A stretch of 41,985 nucleotides of DNA from Cytophagales bacterium Ga0077538 (GTDB taxonomy: Bacteria > Bacteroidota > Bacteroidia > Cytophagales > Cyclobacteriaceae), in NCBI GenBank assembly GCA_001464155.1, contig LNEN01000137.1, forward strand, positions 1 through 41,985, in the 5' to 3' direction. This document shows, in pieces, positions 1-7,896 of the stretch. A program made the translations under genes and the position numbers. Under the pieces are notes generated by a model. The model saw only the letters and a program-made list of their open reading frames with translations, was not told the origin of the DNA and did not search any database. The stretch's first letter is position 1, and each line of letters opens with the position of its first letter.

Positions 1-29
1 GCGGATTTTGTTTTTTTATCTTTTGACAT
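1..29 (-). CDS. Possible start of the next leftward gene (partial)
   Basis: An ATG (complement of 27-29) lies 3 bases beyond the exonuclease stop and opens a frame reading MSKDKKTKS before the window ends. The close spacing fits continuation of the leftward operon. Only nine codons are visible, so neither product nor reality can be judged. Confidence 0.3.
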
Positions 30-31
30 GT

Positions 32-745
32 TTAAGTCGTAATAACATTTTCTGCCTTCAGTGACGGAAGGCATTTCATTTTTAAAAATAGTTGTGCCAG
101 CACGTTTACATCGGCTGTGCAATAGTTTTTGATTTTATCCAGATCCCCACTTTCGTAGTACACACTGTTTACTTTACTTCCATCAATATCACTTTTGCTG
201 GAAGGTATGTTAAAAATAGACGCTAGCAAATCGAGAGAGGTGTAGTGCTTGTAATCTCCAAACTTCCAAAGCTCTAGTGTATCCAGGTGCTCCACTTGCC
301 ACGATTTTTTGCCTGATAGGTTGAGAGCAGATGGAAGCGCAATCCCATTGATCAACATACGTCTGCACAAATACGGAAAGTCAAACTCTTTACCGTTGTG
401 CGCACACAGTTTCACGCCCTCCCCCAGTTTCTCCAGCATGGTTTTAAACTCTGCTAACAAGGCAACTTCTTCGTGTCCATAAAAGGCTTTTGTCTTCAAA
501 CCGAGTTCTCCGCTTTCATGATCGAAAAACTTTCCGATCGAAATACAGATGATCTTCCCAAACTCCGCATAAATACCGGCCTTTTCATGAAAGAGCGCTT
601 CATCCGATTTTTCCTCCTCCTTTTTAAAGTAGGATGCCTTTCTTGACCACTGTACTTTCAGTCTTTCGTCCAACGACTGATAATTATTGGTAATGGCTAC
701 CGTTTCAATATCCAAAAAAAGAATGTCTCGAAGTTCTGTTATCAT
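32..745 (-). CDS. PolB-like 3'-5' exonuclease (DEDD fold)
   Basis: 237 residues. The Exo I motif is FLDIETVA near residue 10. An Exo II-like motif, CAHNGKEFDFPYL, lies near residue 114, and YCTADVNVL near the C-terminus supplies the Exo III Tyr/Asp. These are the metal-binding acidic residues of the DnaQ/PolB exonuclease superfamily. The match is to the stand-alone predicted PolB-like exonuclease family (PF10108 type), which has no polymerase domain. By inference it trims single-stranded or mismatched 3' ends in DNA metabolism. It is the last complete gene of the leftward operon beginning with the PGI/PMI gene. The ATG at 745 gives the usual N-terminus directly before the first catalytic motif. 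Confidence 0.82.
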   Translation of the reverse strand: MITELRDILFLDIETVAITNNYQSLDERLKVQWSRKASYFKKEEEKSDEALFHEKAGIYAEFGKIICISIGKFFDHESGELGLKTKAFYGHEEVALLAEFKTMLEKLGEGVKLCAHNGKEFDFPYLCRRMLINGIALPSALNLSGKKSWQVEHLDTLELWKFGDYKHYTSLDLLASIFNIPSSKSDIDGSKVNSVYYESGDLDKIKNYCTADVNVLAQLFLKMKCLPSLKAENVITT

Positions 746-802
746 GACTGGGGGTCTGTGATTCAGGATTCAAAATACACAATTTTAAACGTTGAATCAG
801 TA

Positions 803-1155
803 TCAGGAATGAAGGACAGCCTCCATGTCCAATTCCTTCACGTAAGTGAGGTTGGCTTCGCAGATAGTTTCAGGTACAAATACAAAGCGCTTATCAAAGA
901 TGGTGCTGCCTATGTAATAGCTTACCCAGAACTCATTCACCAAGTGAAACAAACTTTTATCAATCGTTTCGATCAGTGCAGCGCTCTTGGGTTGAACCGT
1001 TTGTAAGTAATGACGAAGAATGGAGGTCTTTTGTTGTTGCCCGTCCTGCTCTCCTTGTCCGCGACTAACCACTCTTCGCTCTCACCTATCGGCTTTTTTC
1101 TAGCTACGGCAATGGTCACATGTACCACCGTAGGTATTTGTATATCTTTTATCAT
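803..1155 (-). pseudogene. Frame-disrupted gene for a conserved hypothetical protein
   Basis: Two overlapping leftward frames each carry half of what looks like one protein. The first starts with ATG at 1155, one base after the GH113 stop, and reads MIKDIQIPTVVHVTIAVARKK. The second holds VVSRGQGEQDGQQQKTSILR and then a well-behaved C-terminal half containing NEFWVSYYIGSTIFDKRF, ending at 803. The junction lies around 1065-1085. The 353-base span is not a multiple of three. From memory of a small Bacteroidota family with this ending, about 10-15 residues that normally join the halves are also absent, so I infer a short deletion plus frame change. The function of the intact protein is unknown to me. 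Operon position: between the GH113-like gene and the exonuclease. Confidence 0.6.
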
Positions 1156-1156
1156 G

Positions 1157-2173
1157 TTATTTTTTACTAAACCATTCTGTCATAATTTTTTCTGCCTCTT
1201 TGCCCTGTGGCGTAAAATCGTGGTCAACTGAACGCTTCGGAGTTTTGGGATACCACTTCCAAAAATACACCCCTTCCATCCAATCCTTTTTCCACATCAC
1301 CTTAAAAAAAGCGTGGTACGCATTAGCTTGTGTTTGTTCAGAAACATTGCTCACCATTTCTCGTGAAGGCCAAAGCCAGGGCTCAATGGCAGCGTCAGTG
1401 GTGCTCTTATACCCTACTTCGGTGAAAAGTATAGGCTTATTTATTTTTCTATGCACTGCCTCTATTCGCTCCATGGGTTCCTGCCAACCCAACTCCAATT
1501 TCTCTACCGTAGGATTTTCATCTTTTGTGAGGGGGAAGTAGGCCTGGATACCAATAAAGTCAAGTTCATTCCAGAAGGGCACCTTTTCAAATTCATTGAA
1601 ATTAGCCGCATAGGTGAGTTTACCTTTGTAGATGCTTCGTATCCTTTTGATCAACGAGTTCCATTCAGAACGATGAATGGTTTTTTGTAGTTCCGTGCCG
1701 ATGCATAAAATTTCTATGCCTGTGGTGTTGGCCAACTTTGCATAGCCAAGAATAAATTCTTCGTATACTCGAAACCAAGCTTGCCATTCTTTTTCAGATT
1801 TCATTTCTACCTCTCCTGGCCAAGACTGACGCAACCATAGATGAGGTTTTAGAATTGTCTGGATACCTTCTTGTTTGGCCAGACGTGTGGTCGCTGCAAT
1901 GCCCTCAAACGATTCTCCCCACCAGGGAGTACGGTTTGTATTTTTTTCAAATCGAAGTGTCGTATCCGAGGGAGCTTGTTGCCAGCCGAAAGGTGTTTGC
2001 GAAATCCACGTGATACCACTTGTCTTCAGCTTGATAACATCTTCTCTGGTAATCGTATCGGGCATGCCCACCCAACACACTCCTTTTTGTTTCTCCATCA
2101 ATACCTCTTCCTCCTCATACAAAAAGTATGCGGCTAGCAGAAGCGGAATCGCGAAAAAGAAATAGAGTTTCAT
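1157..2173 (-). CDS. GH113-like glycoside hydrolase (TIM barrel), membrane-anchored
   Basis: 338 residues with an uncleaved-looking hydrophobic N-terminus (residues 2-18), so it is probably exported and anchored. The body resembles GH113 beta-mannanase-like TIM barrels. The two expected glutamates are visible: CIGTELQ (E161, likely acid/base) and ILFTEVGY (E252, likely nucleophile). The early strand GVCWVGMP and the aromatic PHLWLRQSWPGE also fit. The length is close to that of GH113 enzymes. It follows lipB by 3 bases, so it is co-transcribed with housekeeping genes instead of sitting in a polysaccharide-utilisation locus. A mannan or oligosaccharide substrate is inferred from the family and is not shown by the sequence. 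Confidence 0.78.
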   Translation of the reverse strand: MKLYFFFAIPLLLAAYFLYEEEEVLMEKQKGVCWVGMPDTITREDVIKLKTSGITWISQTPFGWQQAPSDTTLRFEKNTNRTPWWGESFEGIAATTRLAKQEGIQTILKPHLWLRQSWPGEVEMKSEKEWQAWFRVYEEFILGYAKLANTTGIEILCIGTELQKTIHRSEWNSLIKRIRSIYKGKLTYAANFNEFEKVPFWNELDFIGIQAYFPLTKDENPTVEKLELGWQEPMERIEAVHRKINKPILFTEVGYKSTTDAAIEPWLWPSREMVSNVSEQTQANAYHAFFKVMWKKDWMEGVYFWKWYPKTPKRSVDHDFTPQGKEAEKIMTEWFSKK

Positions 2174-2176
2174 GGA

Positions 2177-2893
2177 TCAGATCAGATGCATACCAAACAA
2201 ACTGGTAAGGTGCTCCTTCATTTTTAAACGAATGTCATTCATGTTCACTTTCTGCCCCAACTCAACTTCCAGAGAAGTTACTGCCTTATCATCAATGCCA
2301 CAGGGTACGATGTGCTTGAAATAGGCTAAGTCAGCATTCACATTAAATGCCAAGCCGTGCATCGTCACCCAGCGACTAGTCTTCACACCCAAGGCGCAAA
2401 TTTTTCGAGCTTTTTTCTCATCATCAATATCTAACCATACACCGGTAAGTCCATTGATTCTCCCGCTCTTTATTCCGTAGTCTGCACAGGTAAGAATAAC
2501 TGCCTCCTCCAACAAGCGCATGTACTTATGAATGTCGGTAAAGAAATTCTCCATGTCAATTACCGGATACACTACCAACTGCCCAGGACCATGGTAGGTG
2601 ATGTCACCTCCTCGGGTGATGTGATAATAGGTAGCTTGGATCTTTGCTAGGTCGTCCTGTTTAAGCAGCAAATTATTCTCATCACCACTTTTACCAAGAG
2701 TGTATACGTGCGGATGCTCGCAAAACAAGAGATAGTTATTGGTTACTTGTTGATCAGTATCGGATTTACTGCGATTACTCGCCTTAATCTCAAGAATCTC
2801 ATTGAACAAAGAAGCCTGGTAGTCCCAGGCCTCTTTATAATCAATCAATCCAAGATCGATAAATTTCGTTTCGGTGTTGATGCGTGCGTTCAC
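2177..2893 (-). CDS. lipB: Octanoyltransferase LipB
   Basis: 238 residues. LipB moves the octanoyl group from acyl carrier protein to lipoyl domains, the first step of lipoate synthesis in the cytoplasm. The signature RGGDITYHGPGQLVVYP lies at residues 94-110. The catalytic pair is present as K171 (ALGVKTSRW) and C198 (HIVPCGI). The start is GTG at 2893, which overlaps the TGA of the upstream isomerase gene by 4 bases (GTGA) and indicates translational coupling. The GH113-like gene begins 3 bases after the stop. No lipA is visible in this window. Confidence 0.95.
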   Translation of the reverse strand: MNARINTETKFIDLGLIDYKEAWDYQASLFNEILEIKASNRSKSDTDQQVTNNYLLFCEHPHVYTLGKSGDENNLLLKQDDLAKIQATYYHITRGGDITYHGPGQLVVYPVIDMENFFTDIHKYMRLLEEAVILTCADYGIKSGRINGLTGVWLDIDDEKKARKICALGVKTSRWVTMHGLAFNVNADLAYFKHIVPCGIDDKAVTSLEVELGQKVNMNDIRLKMKEHLTSLFGMHLI

Positions 2894-3897
2894 TTAATTT
2901 TATCCAACTCTGCTTTCAAATAAAGAATGGGTTCGATTGTGTCGGCATCTACGCCATTCTCCTTGGCGAGGTAGAACGAAATCCAATCTGTAAGGTGTAT
3001 GAGGTAGTAGTATTGCTCCAGCAAAGAAGCGCCCTCACCAATGATATCAATAATAGGATTTGATTTTTTCTCCAGCATGTCGCGGCAAATCTCCATACGC
3101 TTTTCTACGCGCTCATGATCGTGATCAGAGTACATATAGATCGGTTGCAGCAAAGGCATTAGGGGTTCCGGGAAACGCCACCCTACCAGTTCGTTGTGGT
3201 TCATCTCAGGGAAGGTATTCACATGCGCAAACTGCTTGGAGTTTTCGTTTAGCTGCTGCTGAAAACGAAGTGCCATGGCATGCAAACGCTGATCGCAATA
3301 AATGACAGGAAGTCTACCCTTCAATTTCTTAGCAATCAATTCTGCCTCAGACTGAATTCCCTTTTCTCCACGGTTCAAAAACTCAATTGCATTCTCCGTC
3401 TCCTTAATAAAGGCAGAGCCAATCAGGTTGGTATGGTACAAGAGCGACAAGAGAGCAATCATGTTATAGCCCAACATAGCACGAGGGCTCTCTGATCCCG
3501 GAGGTACTTGTATATAGAATAAATTGTATTCGCGGGCGATGTCTAAAATTTTACCACCCGATGCGATCACGATACAGTGCGCTCGCTTCAGTAATGCCTT
3601 GTTCAGCGCGGCAATGGTTTCCTCGGTATTGCCGCTATAAGAGCTGGCCACAAACAAGGTATGAGGACTTACAAATTGAGGGATGTTGTAGCTCTTCACC
3701 ACCGTCATCGGAATGGGGATTCTTCCAAACGTAAGGGAATCCACCAGATTAGCACCGATGCCTGATCCTCCCATGCCGGCAATAACAATGTTCCGGATAT
3801 CACTTCCCGGTCTTACTAAATCAAGGCCTTCTCCTATCTTTAAGGCATCCGCCAACTGGCGGGTGAAGCCTTCAATGTATTTCTTTGTCGTAGACAC
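2890..3897 (-). CDS. Bifunctional phosphoglucose/phosphomannose isomerase (SIS family)
   Basis: 335 residues with two SIS-type sugar isomerase halves. IAGMGGSGIGANLVDS near residue 40 and SSYSGNTEETIAAL near residue 85 are the sugar-phosphate-binding loops typical of the PGI/PMI family. This family interconverts glucose-6-phosphate or mannose-6-phosphate with fructose-6-phosphate. The C-terminal half holds the conserved EMNHNELVGW segment. It is the first gene of the leftward operon with lipB and the GH113-like gene. A TACCTTTG -7 element on the minus strand at 3914-3921 lies just upstream. Confidence 0.9.
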   Translation of the reverse strand: MSTTKKYIEGFTRQLADALKIGEGLDLVRPGSDIRNIVIAGMGGSGIGANLVDSLTFGRIPIPMTVVKSYNIPQFVSPHTLFVASSYSGNTEETIAALNKALLKRAHCIVIASGGKILDIAREYNLFYIQVPPGSESPRAMLGYNMIALLSLLYHTNLIGSAFIKETENAIEFLNRGEKGIQSEAELIAKKLKGRLPVIYCDQRLHAMALRFQQQLNENSKQFAHVNTFPEMNHNELVGWRFPEPLMPLLQPIYMYSDHDHERVEKRMEICRDMLEKKSNPIIDIIGEGASLLEQYYYLIHLTDWISFYLAKENGVDADTIEPILYLKAELDKIK

Positions 3898-3913
3898 GCT
3901 GTATATTTTGGAT

Positions 3914-3921
3914 CAAAGGTA
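3914..3921 (-). promoter_or_regulatory. -7 promoter element for the isomerase-lipB operon
   Basis: Reads TACCTTTG on the minus strand, matching the Bacteroidota -7 consensus TAnnTTTG, 16 bases upstream of the ATG at 3897. No well-spaced -33 TTTG was found. Confidence 0.5.
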
Positions 3922-3931
3922 GAACATTTGC

Positions 3932-4282
3932 ATGACCGATAAAATCAAAACCGGCAACAAAGGCGAAGAACTCGCAGCGAATTTTTTGATCAACAAGGGT
4001 TACGAAATCGTTGCCAGAAACTATCGGTACAAACATGCGGAGATTGACCTCATTGTGAAGAAAGAAACGTTGTTGGTATTTGTGGAAGTAAAAACCAGAA
4101 GTTCAACCGTTTTTGGAGAACCCGAATCATTTGTCACGCCTAAAAAAGCGGCTAAGGTATTGGAAGGAGCCGAGCAGTTTATGATTGAGAACGATTGGCA
4201 TGGAAACATCCGTTTCGATATTATCAGTGTAAAGACAGGAAGTACCTTTCTCATCGATCATTTTGAGGATGCTTTTCATTAA
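3932..4282 (+). CDS. yraN: YraN family (UPF0102) nuclease-fold protein
   Basis: 116 residues, the normal size for this family. The restriction-endonuclease-like core is visible: GNKGEELAANFLINKGY near the N-terminus, then AEIDLIVKKETLLVFVEVKTR, which contains the D...ExK pattern. YraN-type proteins resemble Holliday-junction resolvases, but their role is not settled. It is divergent from the isomerase operon, 34 bases away, and starts a short rightward run with the RidA-family gene. Confidence 0.9.
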   Translation: MTDKIKTGNKGEELAANFLINKGYEIVARNYRYKHAEIDLIVKKETLLVFVEVKTRSSTVFGEPESFVTPKKAAKVLEGAEQFMIENDWHGNIRFDIISVKTGSTFLIDHFEDAFH

Positions 4283-4301
4283 CTTATGATTTCATTTCAG
4301 T

Positions 4302-4685
4302 ATGCGCACCTTTATCGATAATAGCTATAGCGTTCCCCAGGTCAAGGCCCCCATTAGTCAGGCGGTAGTAGTTAACAAACACTGCTACGTTAGTGGACAA
4401 CTCTCCACCGACCCAGATGGAAACTATATTTCCGGAACAACCGAAGAGGAAGCCAAAAGAGCTTTTGAAAATGTTTTTCAAATTGCTACGGCTGCTGGTT
4501 TTTCCCGTGAGGAGTTTGTGTTTGTCGATATTGCTTTTATTGACTTACAAGACGTGCCTACTATAAATCATTTGTATGAGCAACTTTTTCAAAAGGAAAG
4601 GCGCCCCGCCCGAACCATTTACCAGGCAGCCGCCTTACCATACAACGGACGCATAAAAATTACGGCTATTGCGATTAAAGACTAG
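4302..4685 (+). CDS. RidA (YjgF/YER057c/UK114) family protein
   Basis: 127 residues, full length for the family. The N-terminal NSYSVPQVKAPISQAVVV and the C-terminal RPARTIYQAAALPYNGRIKI align with RidA. Canonical RidA is a trimeric enamine/imine deaminase acting on 2-aminoacrylate. The substrate-binding arginine is kept (PARTIYQ), but the usual glutamate near the C-terminus (normally VEIEA-like) is replaced by lysine in RIKITAIA. Classical deaminase activity is therefore uncertain and it may belong to another Rid subgroup. It starts 19 bases after yraN. Confidence 0.88.
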   Translation: MRTFIDNSYSVPQVKAPISQAVVVNKHCYVSGQLSTDPDGNYISGTTEEEAKRAFENVFQIATAAGFSREEFVFVDIAFIDLQDVPTINHLYEQLFQKERRPARTIYQAAALPYNGRIKITAIAIKD

Positions 4686-4724
4686 GTACACCCACAATCA
4701 TTTATACTGCTCTAAACTAATTTT

Positions 4725-5591
4725 ATGAAAAAATTTCTTTCGTTTTGTTTTTGGATTTCCTGCATCACCTCCTTTGCTCAAACGGGTTCCGAGATTTATC
4801 TCTTTGACGTAAAGGAGAAGAAGGGAAAACTAACGCTTTCAAATCCTCAGAATGTTACCAACCATGTTGGTTATGACAATCAACCTTCCTTTCATAGCGA
4901 TCAACCTATCCTGTTTTATTCGTCTTTCAATGAAGAGGGCAGGGCCGATCTCAAACAGTACAACTATAAATCCAACATCACTAAAAATATTACTACCACC
5001 AACGAGCGCGAGTATTCACCAACACTCACTCCCGATAAGAAATATGTGTCCTGCATCATCCAACGAGACAATGGCGCACAGGATTTGGGTAAGTATCCTT
5101 TGGAGGGGGGTGATCCGATTGTACTGATTAATAACTTAACCGTAGGGTATCATGTATGGGCCGATAACAGTCATGTAGCTCTCTTTATCCTTGGAAAGGA
5201 TACCGCACCCAATACACTTCATTATCTCGAACTGCCAACAAAAAAGGACACCCTTCTAGCAGAGAATATTGGACGATCTCTTCACAAAGTACCTAAAGAA
5301 AGCGCCATTAGTTTTGTACATAAACTAAGCGACTCTAACTGGGTGATTAAAAAGCTTAACACAAACACGTTGCAAAGTAAAACACTCGCTTCTACTCTTC
5401 CTGGAAAAGAAGACATCACCTGGACACCGTCTGGCATTCTTCTGTCGAGCGATGGAAGCAAACTCTATCAACTCAGTGGAACCGAATGGAAAGAAATTGT
5501 TTTGAAAGAGACGATGCCTGCCTTGAAAGGAATTACGCGTTTAGCGATCTCACCTAAAGGCGATAAGCTGGCTGTTGTGGTGAGCGAATAG
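4725..5591 (+). CDS. Secreted TolB-like beta-propeller protein
   Basis: 288 residues. A signal peptide (residues 1 to about 19, ending TSFAQT) is followed by repeats resembling TolB/WD40-like PD40 blades, for example QPSFHSDQPILFYSSFNEEGRADL and EYSPTLTPDKKYVSCI. Such repeats form propellers in the periplasm or on the cell surface and usually bind proteins or sugars. No catalytic motif is visible. It is convergent with the esterase lipoprotein, 6 bases apart. The specific role is unknown. Confidence 0.75.
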   Translation: MKKFLSFCFWISCITSFAQTGSEIYLFDVKEKKGKLTLSNPQNVTNHVGYDNQPSFHSDQPILFYSSFNEEGRADLKQYNYKSNITKNITTTNEREYSPTLTPDKKYVSCIIQRDNGAQDLGKYPLEGGDPIVLINNLTVGYHVWADNSHVALFILGKDTAPNTLHYLELPTKKDTLLAENIGRSLHKVPKESAISFVHKLSDSNWVIKKLNTNTLQSKTLASTLPGKEDITWTPSGILLSSDGSKLYQLSGTEWKEIVLKETMPALKGITRLAISPKGDKLAVVVSE

Positions 5592-5597
5592 TATTGT

Positions 5598-6821
5598 TTA
5601 TTCCGCAGGGAAAAAATACGTAAGGGGTTCTTCCAAAAGTGCTCTCCAGTTTCCCCACGAATGACCTTCATTCACCTCAATATATTGCAGAGGATAGGCC
5701 TTTTGCTCCAATACCGATTTCATGGAACGTGCCTGATTCTGGGTATCGTGTATCACGCCAGTACTCATAAAAATCTTCAAGGGAAGGCGAGCCGTGGTAG
5801 AATAATTTTGAATGATGGCCGCATCAAAGGCAGGTGAATGGATACCAATGAGTTGAAAAGCATCACTTCGAACTAATCCTACATAGGCTGAGTTCCAGCC
5901 ACCGAGTGAAGTTCCCAGAATGGCGCGATGTGCAGCACTTGCATTTGTTTTGTATGCCGCATCAATAGACGGCACCAATTCGTCACTTAAAAAATTCGCA
6001 AACTTTTGGTTGGCTCTGTATTCTTGCATCCTTCTGTTATTGCCGAGATTCGATGGATCTCGTGGATCTACGAAGACTGCTATGATCGGCTGAATTTTCT
6101 TTTGATGGATCAGGTTATCCAACACAATCACCATCGATCCCAACTTATCGTCTGCATATTCGTGCCCATCGGTGACATAGATGACAGACAAATTATCTAA
6201 TTGGCTATAACCAGCAGGTGTGTACACCTTGTACTGAACACTATAGTTTAGATTGACAGCATTACTCACAATTACTTGATTTTCGGAAAGCACTCCTTTT
6301 GGAATACCGGCATCTGGTTTTGTTTCCATTGGAAAGCTCCATTCCGGCATACGCAATTCTGAATTGGGTCCGAAACCACTGTACTGTATATAGGAGTTAG
6401 AGGGATCTAACTTCCATGTGCCATCGACCACAATTTTATAATCAAGTCGTGCATCAGTAGGGAAAACTTTTTCTACCAGCCAAATGTCACTCTCGCCTAT
6501 GCGCTGTCCTGTAAACGTAGGTGACCATCCATTAAAATCACCCGCCCAACTAACAGTGCCCGCATTGCCTTTGTAGAGAAAGGCAACGGAATCACCAAAA
6601 ACGAATGGGATTTGTTGATTGGAGACAAGGCTGTCCCACAAGGCCGACACTTTTTCTTGCCGGAGTTCCGGATCAACTAAAGAGGCTGTCTCCGTTAAGG
6701 TCTTTTTAAAATCGTAATAAGAGTCAAACGCATGATAACCGACTACTTCCGGACCTGCCTCCTGCTCATCACTGCAGGCCATGAGCAGTAGCATCAACCA
6801 AAAAAAAGTGAACCTCTTCAT
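5598..6821 (-). CDS. Esterase lipoprotein (enterochelin-esterase-like) with N-terminal CBM48-like domain
   Basis: 407 residues. The lipoprotein signal peptide ends LLLMAC, with C16 as lipidation site. Residues about 70-150 resemble an early-set carbohydrate-binding fold (VSWAGDFNGWSPTF, then LDYKIVVDGTWKLDPSN). The rest is an alpha/beta hydrolase of the Fes/esterase D type: SVIYVTDGHEYADD, the nucleophile elbow GTSLGGWNSAYVG, and a late histidine in NEGHSWGNW. The architecture matches the siderophore-esterase-like and feruloyl-esterase-like lipoproteins common in Bacteroidota. The substrate cannot be told from sequence. Confidence 0.83.
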   Translation of the reverse strand: MKRFTFFWLMLLLMACSDEQEAGPEVVGYHAFDSYYDFKKTLTETASLVDPELRQEKVSALWDSLVSNQQIPFVFGDSVAFLYKGNAGTVSWAGDFNGWSPTFTGQRIGESDIWLVEKVFPTDARLDYKIVVDGTWKLDPSNSYIQYSGFGPNSELRMPEWSFPMETKPDAGIPKGVLSENQVIVSNAVNLNYSVQYKVYTPAGYSQLDNLSVIYVTDGHEYADDKLGSMVIVLDNLIHQKKIQPIIAVFVDPRDPSNLGNNRRMQEYRANQKFANFLSDELVPSIDAAYKTNASAAHRAILGTSLGGWNSAYVGLVRSDAFQLIGIHSPAFDAAIIQNYSTTARLPLKIFMSTGVIHDTQNQARSMKSVLEQKAYPLQYIEVNEGHSWGNWRALLEEPLTYFFPAE

Positions 6822-6891
6822 ATCTCCAAACTTTGTTGCAAAGTATTGAAATACGAGAGGAACACCAATTAGAATTCTACCTGTGGATATT

Positions 6892-7833
6892 TTACTTTTT
6901 ACTTTTCTCTTTATCCTTCTTGCCTTTCTCCTGGTTCTTCTCTTCCATCAAAATTGCCTTTGCCTTTTGCAGCTCTTCTTTTTGCTTCTCACTCACTTCT
7001 GGATAGCTAAGATTCAGTTTTTCAAATTGCCTAAAGATAACAGCTGCAATACTCAAGCGTGCATACCACTTATCATCGGCAGGAATCACAAACCACGGGG
7101 CTGTATCAGTAGACGTGGCGCTGAGGGCGTCTTCATAGGCCTTTTGATAATCATCCCAAAAACCCCGCTCCTTCAAATCGCTAACAGAAAATTTCCAGTT
7201 TTTAGTGCTGTCATCTATTCTTTCTAAGAAGCGCTTTTTCTGTTCCTTTTTAGAAACATGCAGGAAGAACTTCAAGATTACCATGCCATTATCGGTCAGG
7301 TTTTTCTCAAATCGTCTGATCTGCTTATAACGCCTCTCCCAAAATTCTTTATCAATTTTATCTACCGAATCAATACCCGGAATGTTTTCGGCCAACACAA
7401 ATTCCGGGTGCACTTTGGTAACTAATACATTTTCGTAGTGAGATCGGTTATGAATCGCTATTTCTCCCCGAGCAGGCAGAGCGAGTTGATGTCTCCAGAA
7501 ATAATCGTGATCCAACTCGTGTGAGTTAGGCGCTTTGAAGCTATATACTTTTACACCCTGTGGGTTAAAGCCAGACATCACATGCTTTACTGCACCGTCT
7601 TTGCCCGCAGCATCCATCGCTTGAAAGATGATAAGGATACTATAGCGATTGTGCGCATACAACTTGTCTTGCACAACAGCCAGGTGCTTTCTGCCTTCTT
7701 CCAGGAGTGCTTCGGAGTCCTGCTTGTTGAGCACTTGACCCTCGTACTTGGTATCAAAATCCTTCAGTTTGATTTTAGTTTCAGGCTTCACCAACAGGTC
7801 CTTCACCCGAATGAGTTTTTCATCGCTTAGCAT
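6892..7833 (-). CDS. ppk2: Polyphosphate kinase 2 family (polyphosphate:nucleotide phosphotransferase)
   Basis: 313 residues. PPK2 enzymes move phosphate between polyphosphate and nucleotides. Walker A is MDAAGKDG (residues 73-80). The second motif reads IHNRSHYENVL, equivalent to the family's NRSWYE region, with His for Trp. FERRYKQIRRFEKNL-like sequence and KRFLERIDD complete the core. The overall pattern fits the single-domain class III/AMP-ADP type. The last 35 residues are a Lys/Glu-rich tail that is probably disordered. It lies 63 bases upstream of the end of fadD's neighbourhood on the same strand, with no obvious coupling. Confidence 0.88.
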   Translation of the reverse strand: MLSDEKLIRVKDLLVKPETKIKLKDFDTKYEGQVLNKQDSEALLEEGRKHLAVVQDKLYAHNRYSILIIFQAMDAAGKDGAVKHVMSGFNPQGVKVYSFKAPNSHELDHDYFWRHQLALPARGEIAIHNRSHYENVLVTKVHPEFVLAENIPGIDSVDKIDKEFWERRYKQIRRFEKNLTDNGMVILKFFLHVSKKEQKKRFLERIDDSTKNWKFSVSDLKERGFWDDYQKAYEDALSATSTDTAPWFVIPADDKWYARLSIAAVIFRQFEKLNLSYPEVSEKQKEELQKAKAILMEEKNQEKGKKDKEKSKK

Positions 7834-7896
7834 AGAGAGGTGTTTTTATGAAAGCTACTTACTTTAGCAAAATCTACTTATGACTTTGATCATACG

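Noticed and set aside
758-1231. Rightward frames opposite the broken unknown gene
   Set aside because: They read as low-information text, and the leftward halves have the conserved-protein look and operon spacing.
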